Positions 12,226 to 26,606 are shown, counted from the stretch's first letter. The stretch is DNA of 64,000 bases from Zhengitettix transpicula (GCA_037074705.1 CM073591.1:77110532-77174531); one strand, 5' to 3'. Notes: generated by a model from the sequence alone, not told the origin. Translations and numbers: made by a program.

Positions 12226-15200
12226 TTCAGTTATTAAATGACCAAGAAGAAACAAATGTCTTGTATATGAAACGATAAAGATCCGAGAAGTCTACTGACG
12301 TCCATTATATTGGAATTCTTGCTGCTCACGGGGACAAAAACCTGCGGTTGAAGTTAGTTTGGCGATAAGAGGAACGATCCAGTTTTCGAATAACACGGTA
12401 GAGCTCGGAATCGATAAAGGGTCCCTGTGGACACAGGGTCAACCGAGTCGAACGATGTGCTAGCTTATCACGACGAAATCGCCTGTCACAATAGATTCAT
12501 TTAAACGTCCATACGTATGCAGAAAGTGGCTGTGCGAAATCGAAGCCTTGTTAACTATTCCTATGTTTAGATTTATGCTATCGACTCGCCTGACTATATA
12601 AAAAAATATTTAAATCAAACTTTATAATAGAAGATAAAATAAATCTGTGGCTTGTTTTCTGACTACCTCAGACCAACTCAAAAATCATTAATTACTATTG
12701 CCTTGTACGCAACAAGCCCAATTAATTTACGTTCGTTCCGTATATGTTTTTTTAGTTTATAGTGCTTCCGTAATTACCACTCAATAAATAACTTACTAAG
12801 TTAATAACTCGTAGTTCCGAGCCAAATATTTTAGAATCGTTTGTTGTCGAAAACCACAATTTCATTCATCACTGAAAATATCTCCAAAGCTTATTCAATA
12901 ATTATTTGCGATTATACTCGAAGTAAAATTGTCCATCTCTCTCCAGTTTTCCGACATAACAGGAAGCAGTATAGTTAACGCTAAATTTAAGAAAAACTTA
13001 ATATGAGTGCGATTTATTCAAAACTTAAAATTGGGCTGCTATTATTGATATCTTATTTGAATCCTAAAACTTCACATTATTATACAACGTGATCACGAAG
13101 CCAATTCTCACCGACAGAAACAGAATGCGATATTTCATATTTTAAAAGAGGTCCGAAAGCGATGTGCGTATATTCTGAGCCAAATTTGGCAGAGTAGTTT
13201 CGTAAGCCGCCGCCGCATTTTCTTAAAATTAAATTGAAAGAGACAAAATCTTCATAATGTTTTATGCTCTTAAAACAAACGACATTTCAACGATGAAATA
13301 AAATTTTAATATTTAGCAGAAGATTTTTAAAAAGTATTGCGCAATTGGAAGTTGAACAGAATTTAATGAATTTTGGATAGAGGTTAACTGGTCGGTGTTT
13401 ATAAAAATTCTCTTACTTTTGTCCCCTAAAATTCGAAAAAATTGTATTTCTGTTCAATAATAGTCAAAGTAGGAATGATAATTAATGCATAATTATGTAG
13501 AAGACTTATGATAAATTGAGTGTCAGCCAGTGTTTTGTATCGATTAATTATACCAGCATGTTTTCTTACGTGATGTTGTTTTTTTAGTTTTCTAGGTACA
13601 TGCAGGTATGTTATGCTATTTTGATATTTTTTAGCGGATAACGAAATATATGAATTTATTAAAATTAAAAAGTAATCTAATACGACTTCTCAAACACGAG
13701 ATTTTTGCAGCAATACTAATTATACCGTTATTATCGACATTCCATGTAAGTTCCCATCGACCTTTAGGTATTGTTAACTGCAGTTTAAAAAACGATTATA
13801 AAACTACTCAGTTTATAATATACAACACGTGAAAGTTGAAACAATTCCCAGACGAATGGTAAAGAGGACTGCCAAAATATCATATCGCGAAAAATAAGTT
13901 CGTAATCTTGTTCTTGCGAATTCTTACTTCAGGGCTGTAAGGAAAAATAAAACTTGGTTTCTTACAGAAATAGTTTGTAAGCTTCTTTCCTACTTCTGCA
14001 GAAGTAAAAAAAAAATTCAATTAAGTTTCTCTTTGACACACAAACTAACTCTATCTCTGTTTCTGAAGAGAGATTAAGAAAGGAGAGATTAGTCTGGTCC
14101 CAGGTATATCTGCGTATTATTACTATTATTATTGCGGACAGTAAAGTTAATTGCTGCGAGGTTTCATAATTGCGTAAATTAATTATTTCAGGCAATACCT
14201 GAAAATGGTCAATCCGAAACTTTCTCATTTCCATTTTAAAACAAACCGATTCTATACAAAACGTAAAGTCAGATAAAGAAGTAAGCAATTAGCAGACAAA
14301 ATTAAGTGATACAATAAATATCACAAAACTTTTCCAAATCCTGTTGCTTTCATTAGGTGAATCAAAATCGTAATAGTTGTAAGAACGAAACCGCGCACAT
14401 ACCAGGTGACGAACTCAAATTCAAAGGTAAAACGAATTAGCTTGTGGCAACTTCCTTTAATCGCATAGGAAGTGATGGAAAAGCACAGGTTGCTAAAGAG
14501 GGAAACCAGGGAACGAATGGTTAACTAACGTTCCCGGGCGGACCCTAAATGTGATCCAGAAAAATTTCCTCAGATGGGTCGGACTCTCGTTACTTGTCTT
14601 ACGCCCTTGCGATGAATGGAGGTGGGGTTTTCTGCGACCCCGATACATAGACACCTCATACTTAACAAAGACGTCACGGACAATGGGAACCTTAATTTAG
14701 CTATCACTGTATAAAGTATTGCAACAGCGTAAGGCACATAAGTTTATAATATCACTATAAATATACTTATTGGAAATATTAAGAAATTAAATAAGAAAAT
14801 ATGAACCATAAATTTTTCCAGTATGCTTGTCATACGACGAAACAAACTATTTCTTGCTGGCAAGTATTACAGCTGGAACTAATCAGCGATAATACGTTAT
14901 TTCTTAATAAAGTTATTAGAGTCTTAATGTACACGAATAATGATTATTGTAGGAAAACAAACTAAGAAAAAGGTTTCAAAATACAAAACCTTAAAAAATA
15001 TTCATAAATATTGCAATTCTATCTTTATTCATAAATTTTTCTCCTCGTCCATTATATATACATCAGCCTGTTACGTCTATTAAATAGATTAATAATTTTT
15101 CAGTTTCTCCGGAAAGAAATTATTATAACTACCCTTAAAATATTTCAATTGTTGTCTGTACTCTATTTTGTAATGGAAATGGAAATGACGGTTTAATTTT

Positions 15201-18200
15201 TCACTACGTAATTTCTTGCGTGTGGACAGTGGCGATAATAAGTGGTAAAAAATTAGTATAGGTTTATTATGTACGCTGACGTAATTGCTTCAACTTTCTT
15301 CTGTAAACTAATTTGCAGAAAATGAACTTCTCACCAAACAAAGTCATACAAGACAAGCAAAGCAATAAATTAACGAAAAATTATAATTCTGAGAATCCGT
15401 GTAGTGGATTAAATTAATATTGATGTTTCCGGGAAAAGTTGAAGATAGGCAGGTGCTGAACGAGAGGAAAGGAATATTAACGTTTACATGCCGCAAGTGT
15501 TGGGGAAACAGGACACGTTTTAAATTTTGTGGCGTCGCGCGTATCAGGTTGCGAAATGCGGGGGTGGCCAGGAGATAGGAGGGGGGCTGAGAGACAAATA
15601 TAAAATTGCGCTGACTGGACGAACGTGATACAACGAGCAGCTGTTCCCTAGGGAACGGGCCGGGAATTGGACGGGGCTCCGGGTGAGTTGTGTCACTCGA
15701 ATTAATTAAGTACAAGTGTTCTGTCAACAAGAAACCACCAACATCGCAAACCCGGGCTGCGCACTGGCAAGCGAGATGCTCACCCTCCCTATCGCAATTA
15801 ATTGTGCAAATAAACAACAAAGCGAGCAAGCCCTAAATTCTGTTTTCATTATGTCAGCATCACGAGTGAACAATGCTGGTAGGGTTCTGCGAATTAGATT
15901 ATTAAATCACGAATATTTAAAGCTTTTCTTCTTACCGTGAAGACGACGGACAGATCTATATCCCTGCAGAGATCAACGAGAAAGCTGTGCGTCATAAGAA
16001 GCAAACGAGGATAAAAGTATTTTACATATGTAAGAGTCGATAAAGTTTAATATTTATCACATTAAGGAATATCGAAAAAAAAATTATTTAAAGTTAAAAG
16101 CTCCTAGTTTCTATCACAGTACAATTCACATATAGGAAAGTATGTGAATAGAACTAAGTCTCTGTCATATGTATTTCAACTATACATTTTATCACAAAGA
16201 AAAGTCACATTATCTGTAATCTGTCATCATCTCATCGCACAATCTAAATACTTCACATTTTGAAAATGTCTGCCGTTTATGTTGAAATGTCGCATATACC
16301 TCAAACATAGGACTCTGTGATCTCTCAATATTTGCTCGACAGGAAAACACTTAGTCAATTTGTAAGTATTTAATAGCATATTTCATTGAATTTTTACCTT
16401 GTATGGAACTACATTATTGAAATCAAAATAAACTACTCTGTAAAATCATTCTCCGATTTCTGTCCCGGTGCATTATAGAACAAGAGGTGAATAATTTTAA
16501 TAATTTGTCTGTATTTCGCCTGAGAAATATGTAGACCTATTCTTTCTCCACAGAGTAATTTTCTAATACATAATACATTCAAACGAAACAGCAGCATAAA
16601 AAACTGAAAGTAAATTATTTTAATTGGTTAGGCTTCCTACAGGAAACTATAATTTACTACGTGAATACTTTTGTCTGAGTATTTATTTTATTGCCACATA
16701 TGAAAAGCCCAGAACATGCTTTAGAAGGCAATTTACATTCTATCAGTGATATACAAATATTTCAGATGGTAGCTACTTTTTACTAATGACTTTATTTATT
16801 AAAAAAAATGTCCAACCCTTTGTCTAAATGTCCTCATCACTAATCATTGGTTGTAATTTGTACGCGCGTATTCCCCAAATTCTATTTCGATACCGCAGGA
16901 TAGAAAATTAGTTTTTATTTGTACTACTAGTACGTTTAGCATATTTGTTGCTGTCGTTTCACAGACAACTGCTGTGAGAGCAACACAAAGCGCTTAATTT
17001 TGATTAACGTATATGTACTGAATTCTGATTCGTACCCACCTCAAAATTGCTGTAACATCGGTACACTTAATCAAACGCCTGTTTCAAGTTACTTTTGATT
17101 TACTGTTTTAAATAGGAGTATATGCCTAATTAGAACAGTTTTCTTCAAAGCAAAAGTTAAATTTATAGTACCTGCAATTCATAGATGAAATTAATTTAAG
17201 GGCTACTTCTGCGTTACCGAAGAAATGCAAACCTCCGACTACATCTATCAATCTGAAACGTTTGTGAAATACGGAAATAGGTTAAATAAAAATTAAATAA
17301 TCTATATAATTAAAGCGTTATCCTGTCTGTCTGACCGTTCGATCAATATGAATTAAAAGATGGTTCATCAGATTTCAAGTTACAAAATAATAGCTGAAAC
17401 TGAAATCAAGTGTGGGGGACTAGACGAAAGTCAAACCAGCATTTAAATTATTGTTTAATGATAACTGTATTTTATTTGGATTATTGTAACTTTAAGGCGG
17501 ATATTATGCATTTAACACATTTTAGGAACAATTTAATTCCATTCAATGTTATATACGGAACCGCGAAAAGTAGTGATAAATAATTCTTATACGTATATAT
17601 TTTTAATAAGTTGAAAATAATGAAGTCACATTGCCAATGTGATGGACAACGCATTAACGCGACTAATAATGGAAGTAATTAAATATATTCTCCGATAGTA
17701 CACATTTTGCAAGAAATAGAAAACAATTGGTTACTAAATAGAAGTAAAGATTTAATCCAGAATTTCATATTTCTCGAGATTTATTTAAATACTTAATTGA
17801 CGTAAGCATGTATTATTGATGCCGAATTTTTTTATCACACGTTTTACGATAATGTACTGGTTTTTATTATCACTAGAAATCATTGGCTACAGATAACCCC
17901 CATTGTCTTTAGATTAATATCACTTCGTTTAGAAAAATCACGGTACTTTGTATAGTTAATAGCCCGTCAACGACAGGAACACATAGCTGGTTTACAATAA
18001 ATTGGCCAGACAACCAACACATCAGTCTCTAAGGATTTACTTTACTTTTCTTTGATCAAAATTAAGCTGAGCAGCTCTACATTTTACAATAGAAGAGGAA
18101 ACTAATAATTTTCTTGTACTTCAAATGCGCTAAATCACAATATATTATATTAATGTCCAGTACATAAAATAAAATGGCAGAAACTATTAAAGTCGCCTGT

Positions 18201-21200
18201 ATTTGTATTTTTCTTACATTTACTTTTTATTGAGTGCACTTGCAATGGAATCCATCAAAATCATTTGCAGGATTGCAGTGCAAATAAATTCTAATTGAAA
18301 GAATTTAACTTCAATTATATTATTAATCTATACTGTAAGTTTAACAGGCAATATAAACGGATGTAACAAGAACTTAATTATACATCATAAACATAAATAA
18401 TTCGATATAAAATATTTTTTAGCAATGTACAGATGGGTTTTGGAGAAAATATCAATTTTTTAGAAAAATGTTTTTCTTATTGTTAATATTAGGATAAGAA
18501 AATTATAGTATGTCTATATAGATAAAACATATAAATGAATTTAACTTTTTATATTTCTTTGTGAAATGTAGACTTCACAATATATTACTAGAGATGATTA
18601 TAATGGATTCCAATGGGAGCTACCGTAATATTAGTAGGATACAACAAGTAAATAAATTTGAAAATAACGTTCTTTTCAAACATTTTCATATTATTTGGTG
18701 ACCGCCTGCGTTTACAATAAAAATAATCTTATTAGTAATATTGAATTTCTACAATACTGTTTATAATTAGATATATCGAAAATTTACGTTATAGCCTAGT
18801 GTGAATTCTTTTAGCGTTCCGCCTCTGTAATTCACATAACGCATCATGTCTCCTGAATTCAGGCAGTACATAATTTTTATGGCAGAAAATACCCTTCTAT
18901 CAAAAGTTTATTTAATGAATTCAGGGAATTTTGACAGTACCTATGGAGATTTCTATAATGTATCGTGCATGTATGTATTAAACTTTGAACATGTTTTTGT
19001 TGGTTATGTCATAGAATATGTCAGAGACTTGGAGAATCTATACATTAGAGGAAGTTCCCGGATGGGCCTTCCCTAATTGCCTCGACGAAAAACTGTTCGT
19101 ACAACTATGTGTCAAAGTCGCACGCAGTGCTTTGTTGAATACAGCTGCAACTTGAGTGCAGAGATAGCAGAAGCAGAGACTCGGGTCTCGTGATAAATGT
19201 GGCCACGTAAGTGCTGCTAGGCTAAATGTACTCCTCTCTAAATCCTAGTTCACGCTAACCAAAACTAGAAATTGTTTTCGACGAGACAGCGAAAACGGAT
19301 GTAAGCTGTCTCATAAATTATATATCAGAGATTGACAACTAAAAATACGTGATTGTGTCAAAAACGTATATTTGTAAATTAATGTTACAAGCACAAAGAA
19401 TCTAAGAAAAATTATTTATTTCCTGTAATAACTTCTGTGTAAGAGTAAATTCAAAGGTTATGAATCAAATATTTATTGTAGTCACAATACGAGAAACGTA
19501 ACTATGTAAATTGGTTTGGACTCATAAATAAAACTGCTTTGAGCTGTTAAGACTCTTGCCGAAATTTGACTGTCCTTAACAATTAAGCATTTATACTCCA
19601 CAATCACCTTCCCTCGATAACATCTGCAGTTCCCCTACAGATCAAACCAGCACAATTGCCTACTAATACACAGCTCAACACCCACCCTAACTCCCTCTTA
19701 AAAACAACAGTAACATAAGGACTGGAATGTCAATGGACTTTCCGCCTGTGTCCAAGTTATATTTTTACTCGTTTTAGTAAACACAAATGTAAACTCTTCG
19801 GATGAAATTTGTAAGAATTAATAAATAAAAAGTGTGTGTTAAGAATGAACCGTTTGTATTTTGTATTTATTAACTTGTGTAATTACTTATTAATGTGTTT
19901 CATGTTGTAGCTGACATGTGCTATTTCTTCATAATTAAATTTGTACGTTTAAAGTATTTTGTATGCATTACGTTTCTTGTTTCATCCGATAGATTATCTC
20001 TAAAATTTATTAAACATTGCACAATGACAAAACTACGGGGATAATATTGTGAAGAACATCAGCCTTGTGATGTGATTTTAATAAATACAATTCAGAAGAT
20101 GACAATGGAGGTAATTAGCAGCAGGCGGTTAACTAATTAGGAATGGAAATAAAGCATGGCAGATATACCAGCATCCGCCCAGGAGTCTGCGAATTTTAAG
20201 AACTTCTGTGACGAGGCTCAGTTCGAAAGCATTTTCTGAATTATTCATATAATGCTGCGCTGGCTTGACAGAGTTTCGTACTAAATTACCCAATACAAAG
20301 AGAAGGAAATAAGTACCATTTATCATGAATGAGTAAAGGGACACGCGCATGCAACAACACGATCCTTCGATAAGAGATTAATGCACGACGATAATGTTCG
20401 AAATGTTCAGAGGCTGGTGTATCACAGCCTAAGATCGTAAGCTAGGGATTTTTGTTTATTAATTATTAACAAGAGCTGTTAAGGCATTCAACGAAGCTTG
20501 GTACTTGTACAGATGTTTTGAAATTTTAGAGGTGGAATTGACTTTACCACATGACTCGAATTATCGCCCGTAAAATGGTGCTATATGTTTTAATTAACAC
20601 ATTTATTTATTTTTGTAAATTTACCTCCAATTATGAAATGTATAATATTAAGACAGATGAAAAAGAACTATCTTAACTTCGAAAACTACAAGGAAGTAAA
20701 CTGCTTCGTTGTGATGTTCAATGTCTTCGAATTTTTATTATCAAAATGTGTTTATTTTTATATGAATACAAACAAAATAGATTCTTCCAGTTATAAAATA
20801 AAAATAAATATAAATTAAAAGTTTATAAAGTAGATTAATGTCAGGCTGATTTTTTATAATTTATTTAATTGGCTGAATCTTGATATGTTATTTTAACGCC
20901 TGGCGATGACAGATTCATTTCGGCATCCGGTTTCTTTTTAATACTCGACGTTTCCTGAGGCGTGAATAGTAAATACAGATAAAGAATTCAAATATTTGTG
21001 TGTGCGTTGCTTTTTTATCTCATTCCGAGTATTTTGGGGAATCATTAAATTTTTATAATTTTAATCTGCGATAAATAAATAAATAATAAATATCATTTTG
21101 AGAGATATATGTATTCGTTGTTTCAGGGTTAGTGAACTGCCCTACTCAAACGAAAATTAAATGATCTGTACCTGTGTTGATAACCTTCGCCATAAAACTC

Positions 21201-22496
21201 CCAATATTTTATTCATTCAACTTTAAATGAGTGAGATGGAAATTCAAATATACTGATAAATTTGTAAATTAACTTCATACTTCTACGCGAAAGGTCAGAA
21301 TAGTTACGAACACAAAATCAGGGACCCTCGTTACTGTTTTAATCCATTTTAGCGACTTAATAAAGAGTAATTCCTATTGAGAAAATTAGGACCAAAGTTA
21401 TTTCAATAATTTAGTTACAAAGATCCAAAAGTTCATGATGAACTCAGAGTAATTAATAATATATCTCCTCATAGTGATGAACAAGAGAATATTTTTATAA
21501 AGTGTTTGTTGTCCTTTTCAACCCAACGAAGCAAAAGCGCGTCATAATTCAATGTTACACAATTATATTTCATCCTTTGCAATGATACCGCTCATGGGCG
21601 CGGATGTTGTGCTAAGCGTAGGTGGGGTCAATAACAGGGATATGTTGGTTGCGAGTTTCTATGTACACAAAAATGAAAACAGAAAAAACTCACATTAGAA
21701 TAATACTTACCTCAGAGTTTAATGAAGGAACAGTTAAACAATGACTCCGACACTGGACGTTGCAAGGAGAAATAATTGTGTTATTCATAATATATTTTAA
21801 TATATTTTTGAATGCTGTTATTAAAAATGAGTGTTCAACATAAATTGATATTAAATAGTTAATTTTTATACAATATGACGAACACAGCATACTTTTAGGA
21901 GATGACCATAAAACAAACGAAGCTTTTAAACTTTAAACACTAAATACTTAAAATTTCGTTTCCGGGCACGTAATCGCATTAATAATGATTCTACAACGCA
22001 ACATAGATTAACGTTACGAAAATTAATAATTAGATTTTGTCCGAATAGATTATTACATTTTTTTAAAAAAGAATGTTGTCTTGCAGTGTTTTGTTTGTGC
22101 TTTATAGAACTGGTAGGTCATCGGGCTTTGAGGAGAACTTCAAAGCTGGAGTGTTCCAGTGACTCAATGTCGCTTTCATACGATTGACCTCGTATTTGAA
22201 GCGCTGTGTCGCCGCACGTGTTTATAAATCTAGTATTACAAACAGACACGATCTGCAACATTCCTTATAGAACTGCATTAAGAAATTTTATAAAGTAGGT
22301 AATTAAATATTTCGTTTAAAATATTGTTACACTCCGTAAACCTGTACCGGTGACTGGGTCGATAACGTGCCACAGCAATTGCGCCCTTTAACCGAAATTC
22401 ACAGATTACAATGCGTATGCGAGTAAAACGGTTTCACCCTCGATTAACTACGAACATTGAACACACAAAACATGCATATCTGAAAATTATGTTTAC
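12226..22496. other. Ten kilobases without a recognised gene
   Basis: Long intron or intergenic DNA, AT-rich apart from the R1 copy at 14.5 kb and a GC-richer block at about 15430-15800. A 161-codon minus frame (15344-15829) covers that block but has no motif, no codon signature and no splice support. Confidence 0.45.
14461..14660 (-). mobile_element. Old, degenerate R1 copy
   Basis: Recognisable blocks in minus orientation are CGCATAGGAAGTGATGG, AGATGGGTCGGACTCTC, ACTTGTC, GGAGGTGGGGTTTTCTGCGACCCC and ACACCTCATA. It has many small deletions compared with the copies at 9 kb, so it is an older insertion. Confidence 0.6.
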
Positions 22497-22598
22497 CTTC
22501 TCTCCCAAATTTTCTTTTCTTCTTGGTCGAAGATTTCGTACTGGTCGGAGCTCCGGAGGAACTTTTGTCCTTCTTCCACCTTATCAACATAGCGCAGC
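22497..22598 (-). CDS. Candidate 102-nt exon with two open frames
   Basis: An interval on the minus strand has an acceptor (CTTTTCTTTTTCC tract, then CCTGAG) and a good donor (GAGAAG|GTAAAC). Two frames are open. One enters in phase 1, as exon 5 requires, and gives a basic Ser/Lys-rich peptide (around KKDKSSSGAPTSTKSSTKKK). It contains an ATG, so the interval could also be a first coding exon in a GC-rich promoter-like setting. The other frame enters in phase 2 and gives a more ordered, charged peptide (around YVDKVEEGQKFLRSSDQYE). Only one can be right, and I cannot decide which. No family recognised. Confidence 0.3.
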
Positions 22599-24048
22599 CT
22601 CAGGGAATACAACGTAAATAATCGGAAAAAGAAAAGTTTTCACGTTATCTACAGTCTTCGGTTCGCGGGACCACGCCTCTTACACACATTCAAATCAACA
22701 CTCCGATAATGAGAGACAGAGGGGCGTGTTTTTTTTCCCCACCGTCGTGAACTACACAATGCAATAGATCGATCTCTCTACCGAGCCAGTCTATCGGGAG
22801 AAGAAGCAGAATAAGACACATTTTCGATCGCAAGACATATCGTTGCTCCTACTTAGGCCGTGAGATTAAGAATTTCATTCAGTCTTTACGTGTTACAGGC
22901 CTACCGATTTTCTGAACGAAGAGATATCTGCAAGCAGATAAAAAGAGCCATTAAATTTACATGCGAGAAAATAATATGTCTTTTCATAACTGTAATAAAA
23001 GGGAACCACTTCAGTATCACTCAATCCATGTCGCGGGGTTCAGGTATCGGGAGAGTCACTGCTGCCAACGTACGTTTCCGGGTCACGAAACAAGCTATGC
23101 GTGTGTGAGGATTTGATTGCTCCCGAAATTAGGCGAATAACAAAAAACAGCGATAATGTCAGTTCTTTTTCCGGCGACGCCCGTGGAAATTCACTCCTTC
23201 TCATTGGCGAGGTAATGGAATTTTTAAGTAGAACAGTGCGAATTGGGAGCCGGGCCGAGAGCTGGCGGTCGGAGCCGAAGCACAGCTGTCATTACTTAAA
23301 CGCTTCCTGGCCACCGCTTCCAGGGGACGGGCCCAGATTTTAATATAATTTCATCAAGTTGCGTCGAGCGGTTACTCTGATTAAAAACACGAAAGGCTGT
23401 GAACATTTTATTAACGAAATGGCGTCAGAAATACCGGTTCTGTTAAGATTATACCCTTTTCCTCGAGGAACACTTTAATAAGACACGGCTTAAAAGCAGG
23501 GCACTAAAAGTAATGCACTTTACGAAAAATATTAAAATATTTAAGGGGACACGGAAAATTATATTAAGAATGTCAACCCACGGATTGATTTATGAATTAT
23601 CTTTAGTATTGAGAAATTGTAAATAAACTCGCGTACAATGATATAAAGAATTATTTTTTTATGTATTAGGATGTAGTATTTAATTACAAAAAAATTCTGA
23701 CAGAAATTATGCAGTTAATGAGGCTACGTAACTCGTGCATATGCATTTTTTTATAACAAACGTAGCATGTAAATATTTTTAAATTTAAAAGCTAATTGCG
23801 ATAGCCAGTACCCGAACCGAGGCATTGCCCCAAGCGATCGCAATTTTTTTCAGATGCTAAGACAAAAATACTGACTCTTTCTACCTTCAGTAACTAATGA
23901 GAAATTATAAGTCCGTTCTTAGGGAAGAAAATCGTGGAGAGGGCTCAATCGTTACTAGTTTAGCCGAGCGAGGAAATATTTGAACAAGTGAATACCGTCA
24001 GCAGTGAGGCGATTTGCAGCACGTAATGATTTGTCACACACTTTCATC

Positions 24049-24073
24049 CACACACGCACACACACACACACAT
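24049..24073. repeat. (CA)n microsatellite
   Basis: A run of CA dinucleotides with one CG interruption, just beyond the stop codon of the candidate terminal exon. Likely length-variable. Confidence 0.85.
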
Positions 24074-24090
24074 CGTGAGGTTGTCTTGAA

Positions 24091-24219
24091 CTACCCATGA
24101 GGCACCAGCATCCCCTGGATGAGAGATCGTGTCTGATCCGGGTCCAGCAGACCCCGCAGTCGCCGTGCAAAATCGATAGCGCTGCCGCCCTCTCGCGTGG
24201 GAGGGAGGTGGTGGGAGAC
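24091..24219 (-). CDS. Candidate terminal coding exon (stop TAG at 24091-24093)
   Basis: On the minus strand, after a CTCGCAG acceptor at 24220, a frame entering in phase 1 runs 42 codons to a TAG. Phase 1 is what exon 5 at 36381 needs. The C-terminal residues look protein-like (FARRLRGLLDPDQTRSLIQG) and form an amphipathic helix. Against it, the pyrimidine tract before the acceptor is poor, the region is locally GC-rich so open frames arise more easily, and a 132-codon plus-strand frame (24097-24495) overlaps it. I see no family match. It may be the 3' end of the scaffold gene, an exon of another gene, or chance. Confidence 0.28.
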   Translation of the reverse strand, partial: VSHHLPPTREGGSAIDFARRLRGLLDPDQTRSLIQGMLVPHG

Positions 24220-25133
24220 TGCGAGCAACTGCGCCACCCGGACCCTTCCTCATTCACGAATCTCTCGCAGAGCTATTTGCTCGCCCTGCATACGAGTATT
24301 CCGCAGACTACGGCCCCCGGGTGCGTTGACCTGCGCTCTCGTACACGAGTACGTTCACTACCCCGTGTCAACGCTGCGGCTGCGCACTTACTAGGGCACC
24401 AAGTCATGTGTGGCTCAGGTATGCCGGCCGATGCGAGTAATATATACCCCATTCAGCTTCACCACCATCGATTCTCACATTTTACCAGAGGGTAACTGCC
24501 CTGAAACACATCAACGATTGTAATCCGGTTTACTCTTCATTCTTCCACGTTCCTGCACATTTTATGTGATCTTGCATCACATTCCGTTAAATTCTCTACC
24601 CACCTACCAAATGGTCGATCTCTTTCTGGGTCTCCTCAAGCAAAACTAATTTTCTACTACAATGCCTATATACCATTAAATATTCCAACGACGTATTCTA
24701 CCAGTGTTCCAAAGACTTTGTAAGTCTACGACACTTATCCTGCTTTAATATTCAGCCAATAGAACAAGTTTATCCACATTTATATTTGCAATACAGAATT
24801 AACCCAACTGACTATTGAAGCTTAAATAATCTACAAACAACATACAGGCAGGAAATAAGGTGTAACAGAACGTTATGTCAATAGAAATTAACTTTCAACA
24901 AATGTTAACCAAACATTATTTTTCAATCACTGTGCGAAATTTACATTTATATTTAGTAGTTAAGTGGCCCGTCATAAAACACCGTGCCCAATTAGCGGTT
25001 TTGAAAAGTATAGGTATGTGCACACACAAACTTGAATATATATTACTTCACTTTAACAATAAATCAATTTGTGCGCGCCGGTCTAATAGTGAGACGACGT
25101 CACGTAGTTGCGTTCCCACTCTACTGTCTGACC

Positions 25134-25508
25134 TTAATCGATAACGTTGGCACCCTGAAAACTATTGTAATGTACATACTTATCTTCTGATACATTACTG
25201 TAAATTGTACTGAACACTGCTGACTTAAATTCAAAAACGTCATTCACAAAATCTACCCATACATTTTGTTCAAATATTATTTGTTTACTGACATGCCAAA
25301 TGGTCACTTCCCTGGATACTCTACGCCTTATAAAACGGTAATCAAGCCTCTGAAGATGTAGTACTACATTATCTTTCGCATATATTGTTAGTACTTTAAC
25401 ACATGGTTTCTTGCCTCTGAAACTATTTATCTTCCCATTAGACAGGATTGCAGACATTGTACGAACCAATCCCGCTATCCTCCAACTGCCATACTCAAAT
25501 ACACACAT
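25134..25508 (-). other. Unexplained 124-codon ORF
   Basis: A long open frame for DNA this AT-rich, starting MCVFEYGSWRIAGLV. It lacks a recognised motif and clear splice sites. It could be chance, a transposon remnant or a small single-exon gene. It lies 0.9 kb from the candidate terminal exon on the same strand. Confidence 0.15.
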
Positions 25509-26606
25509 TCACGCGAATGGCTAATTGTATTATAGACAGGAGTAGTAAGATGTATTTGTAGCGCAACAGAAGTATAATCAATATAGCTGCGGATATATAC
25601 TAAATCTGGTGAAATATTTAGTTTCCTAGAAAAAAATTAGCAGTAACGATAGAATATAGATTCAATAAAGCAGTGAATGTCTCTAGCTTGATAAAACATC
25701 AATATAGGAATTTCAATAATTAAGAAATGACTATTGAATTTTTTTGTCTATTGAACATTTTAAGAGAAATAAAGTATTATCTCATATAACCATGGGCTAT
25801 TTTTTGACAGAAAAATGAGAATAGACGTTGTTAGAACTTTCACGGGCTAGAGTTACGTCTAATTATTGAAAAGGCTGTCTATTATTTTTGTAAGATTGTT
25901 GAGTTATGAACAAAACGTCTATTTCTTACGCAAAAAGTCAGCGAACTACAAATAAAGCTTTGTACGTATATACAAGTCTATTTCAACATGTTTGCAAGCA
26001 GTATGTGTTAGCGTCCCCGCGCAACTACACAGGTACGACAAGGACGTTAATTAAAATCCAATAAATAGTTTACCGCTGCACAGTTGGTTTCCCGATGATC
26101 CGATCTCTTGCGAAATATACAACTTCGTGCTTTGAATTCTTGACAACTTATATTCTATTCCAACTGTAAGATTTACTAATATAAATCATCCTTTACACTA
26201 TTCTTTGGTCTTACACGTCTTGTGAATTTCAATTTTTAATGATACTATAAACGTGCGTAAACGGTAAACAACTACATTACACAACATTAAAAAAAGGAAA
26301 TAACGTCATACTTCCCATTACAATTAAAACGTTATGTTCAAAAAAATAGATGTATGCATATCTAACAGAATAACTAAAACATGTTAACACTGCATAAACG
26401 TTTCTTGTACCACAGAGCCAACATGACGGACAATAATGGTATAAACGGAAATAAATTTGTATATATAATAATAAATTCATCTGAAATTAATGAGAAATAG
26501 AAGGTTTAGTAATACATAGAGAGTATATTTTATTTAAGAGTAGATGGTTGCCGGAGTTGCCCGGGTTATCATAATGAAATTCAGTGACAGCAATAAGCTA
26601 GTATTT

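Larger units (their letters stand above)
22630..24420. promoter_or_regulatory. Locally GC- and CpG-rich stretch, promoter- or enhancer-like
   Basis: Blocks at about 22630-22880, 23020-23340 and 24090-24420 are clearly richer in GC and CpG than the surrounding AT-rich DNA. The middle block contains an inverted CCAAT (TCATTGGC, about 23200) and a CAGCTGTCATTA cluster (about 23282) of E-box plus homeodomain type. This could be a CpG-rich promoter for the 22497-22598 candidate exon, or a conserved regulatory region. The short plus-strand ORFs here are probably a by-product of GC content. Confidence 0.3.

Noticed and set aside
15344..15829. 161-codon minus-strand ORF
   Set aside because: No motif, no splice context, and composition that follows the local GC-rich patch; treated as chance.
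24097..24495. 132-codon plus-strand ORF
   Set aside because: It lies in a GC-rich block where stops are rarer, overlaps a more protein-like minus frame, and shows no motif or splice support.
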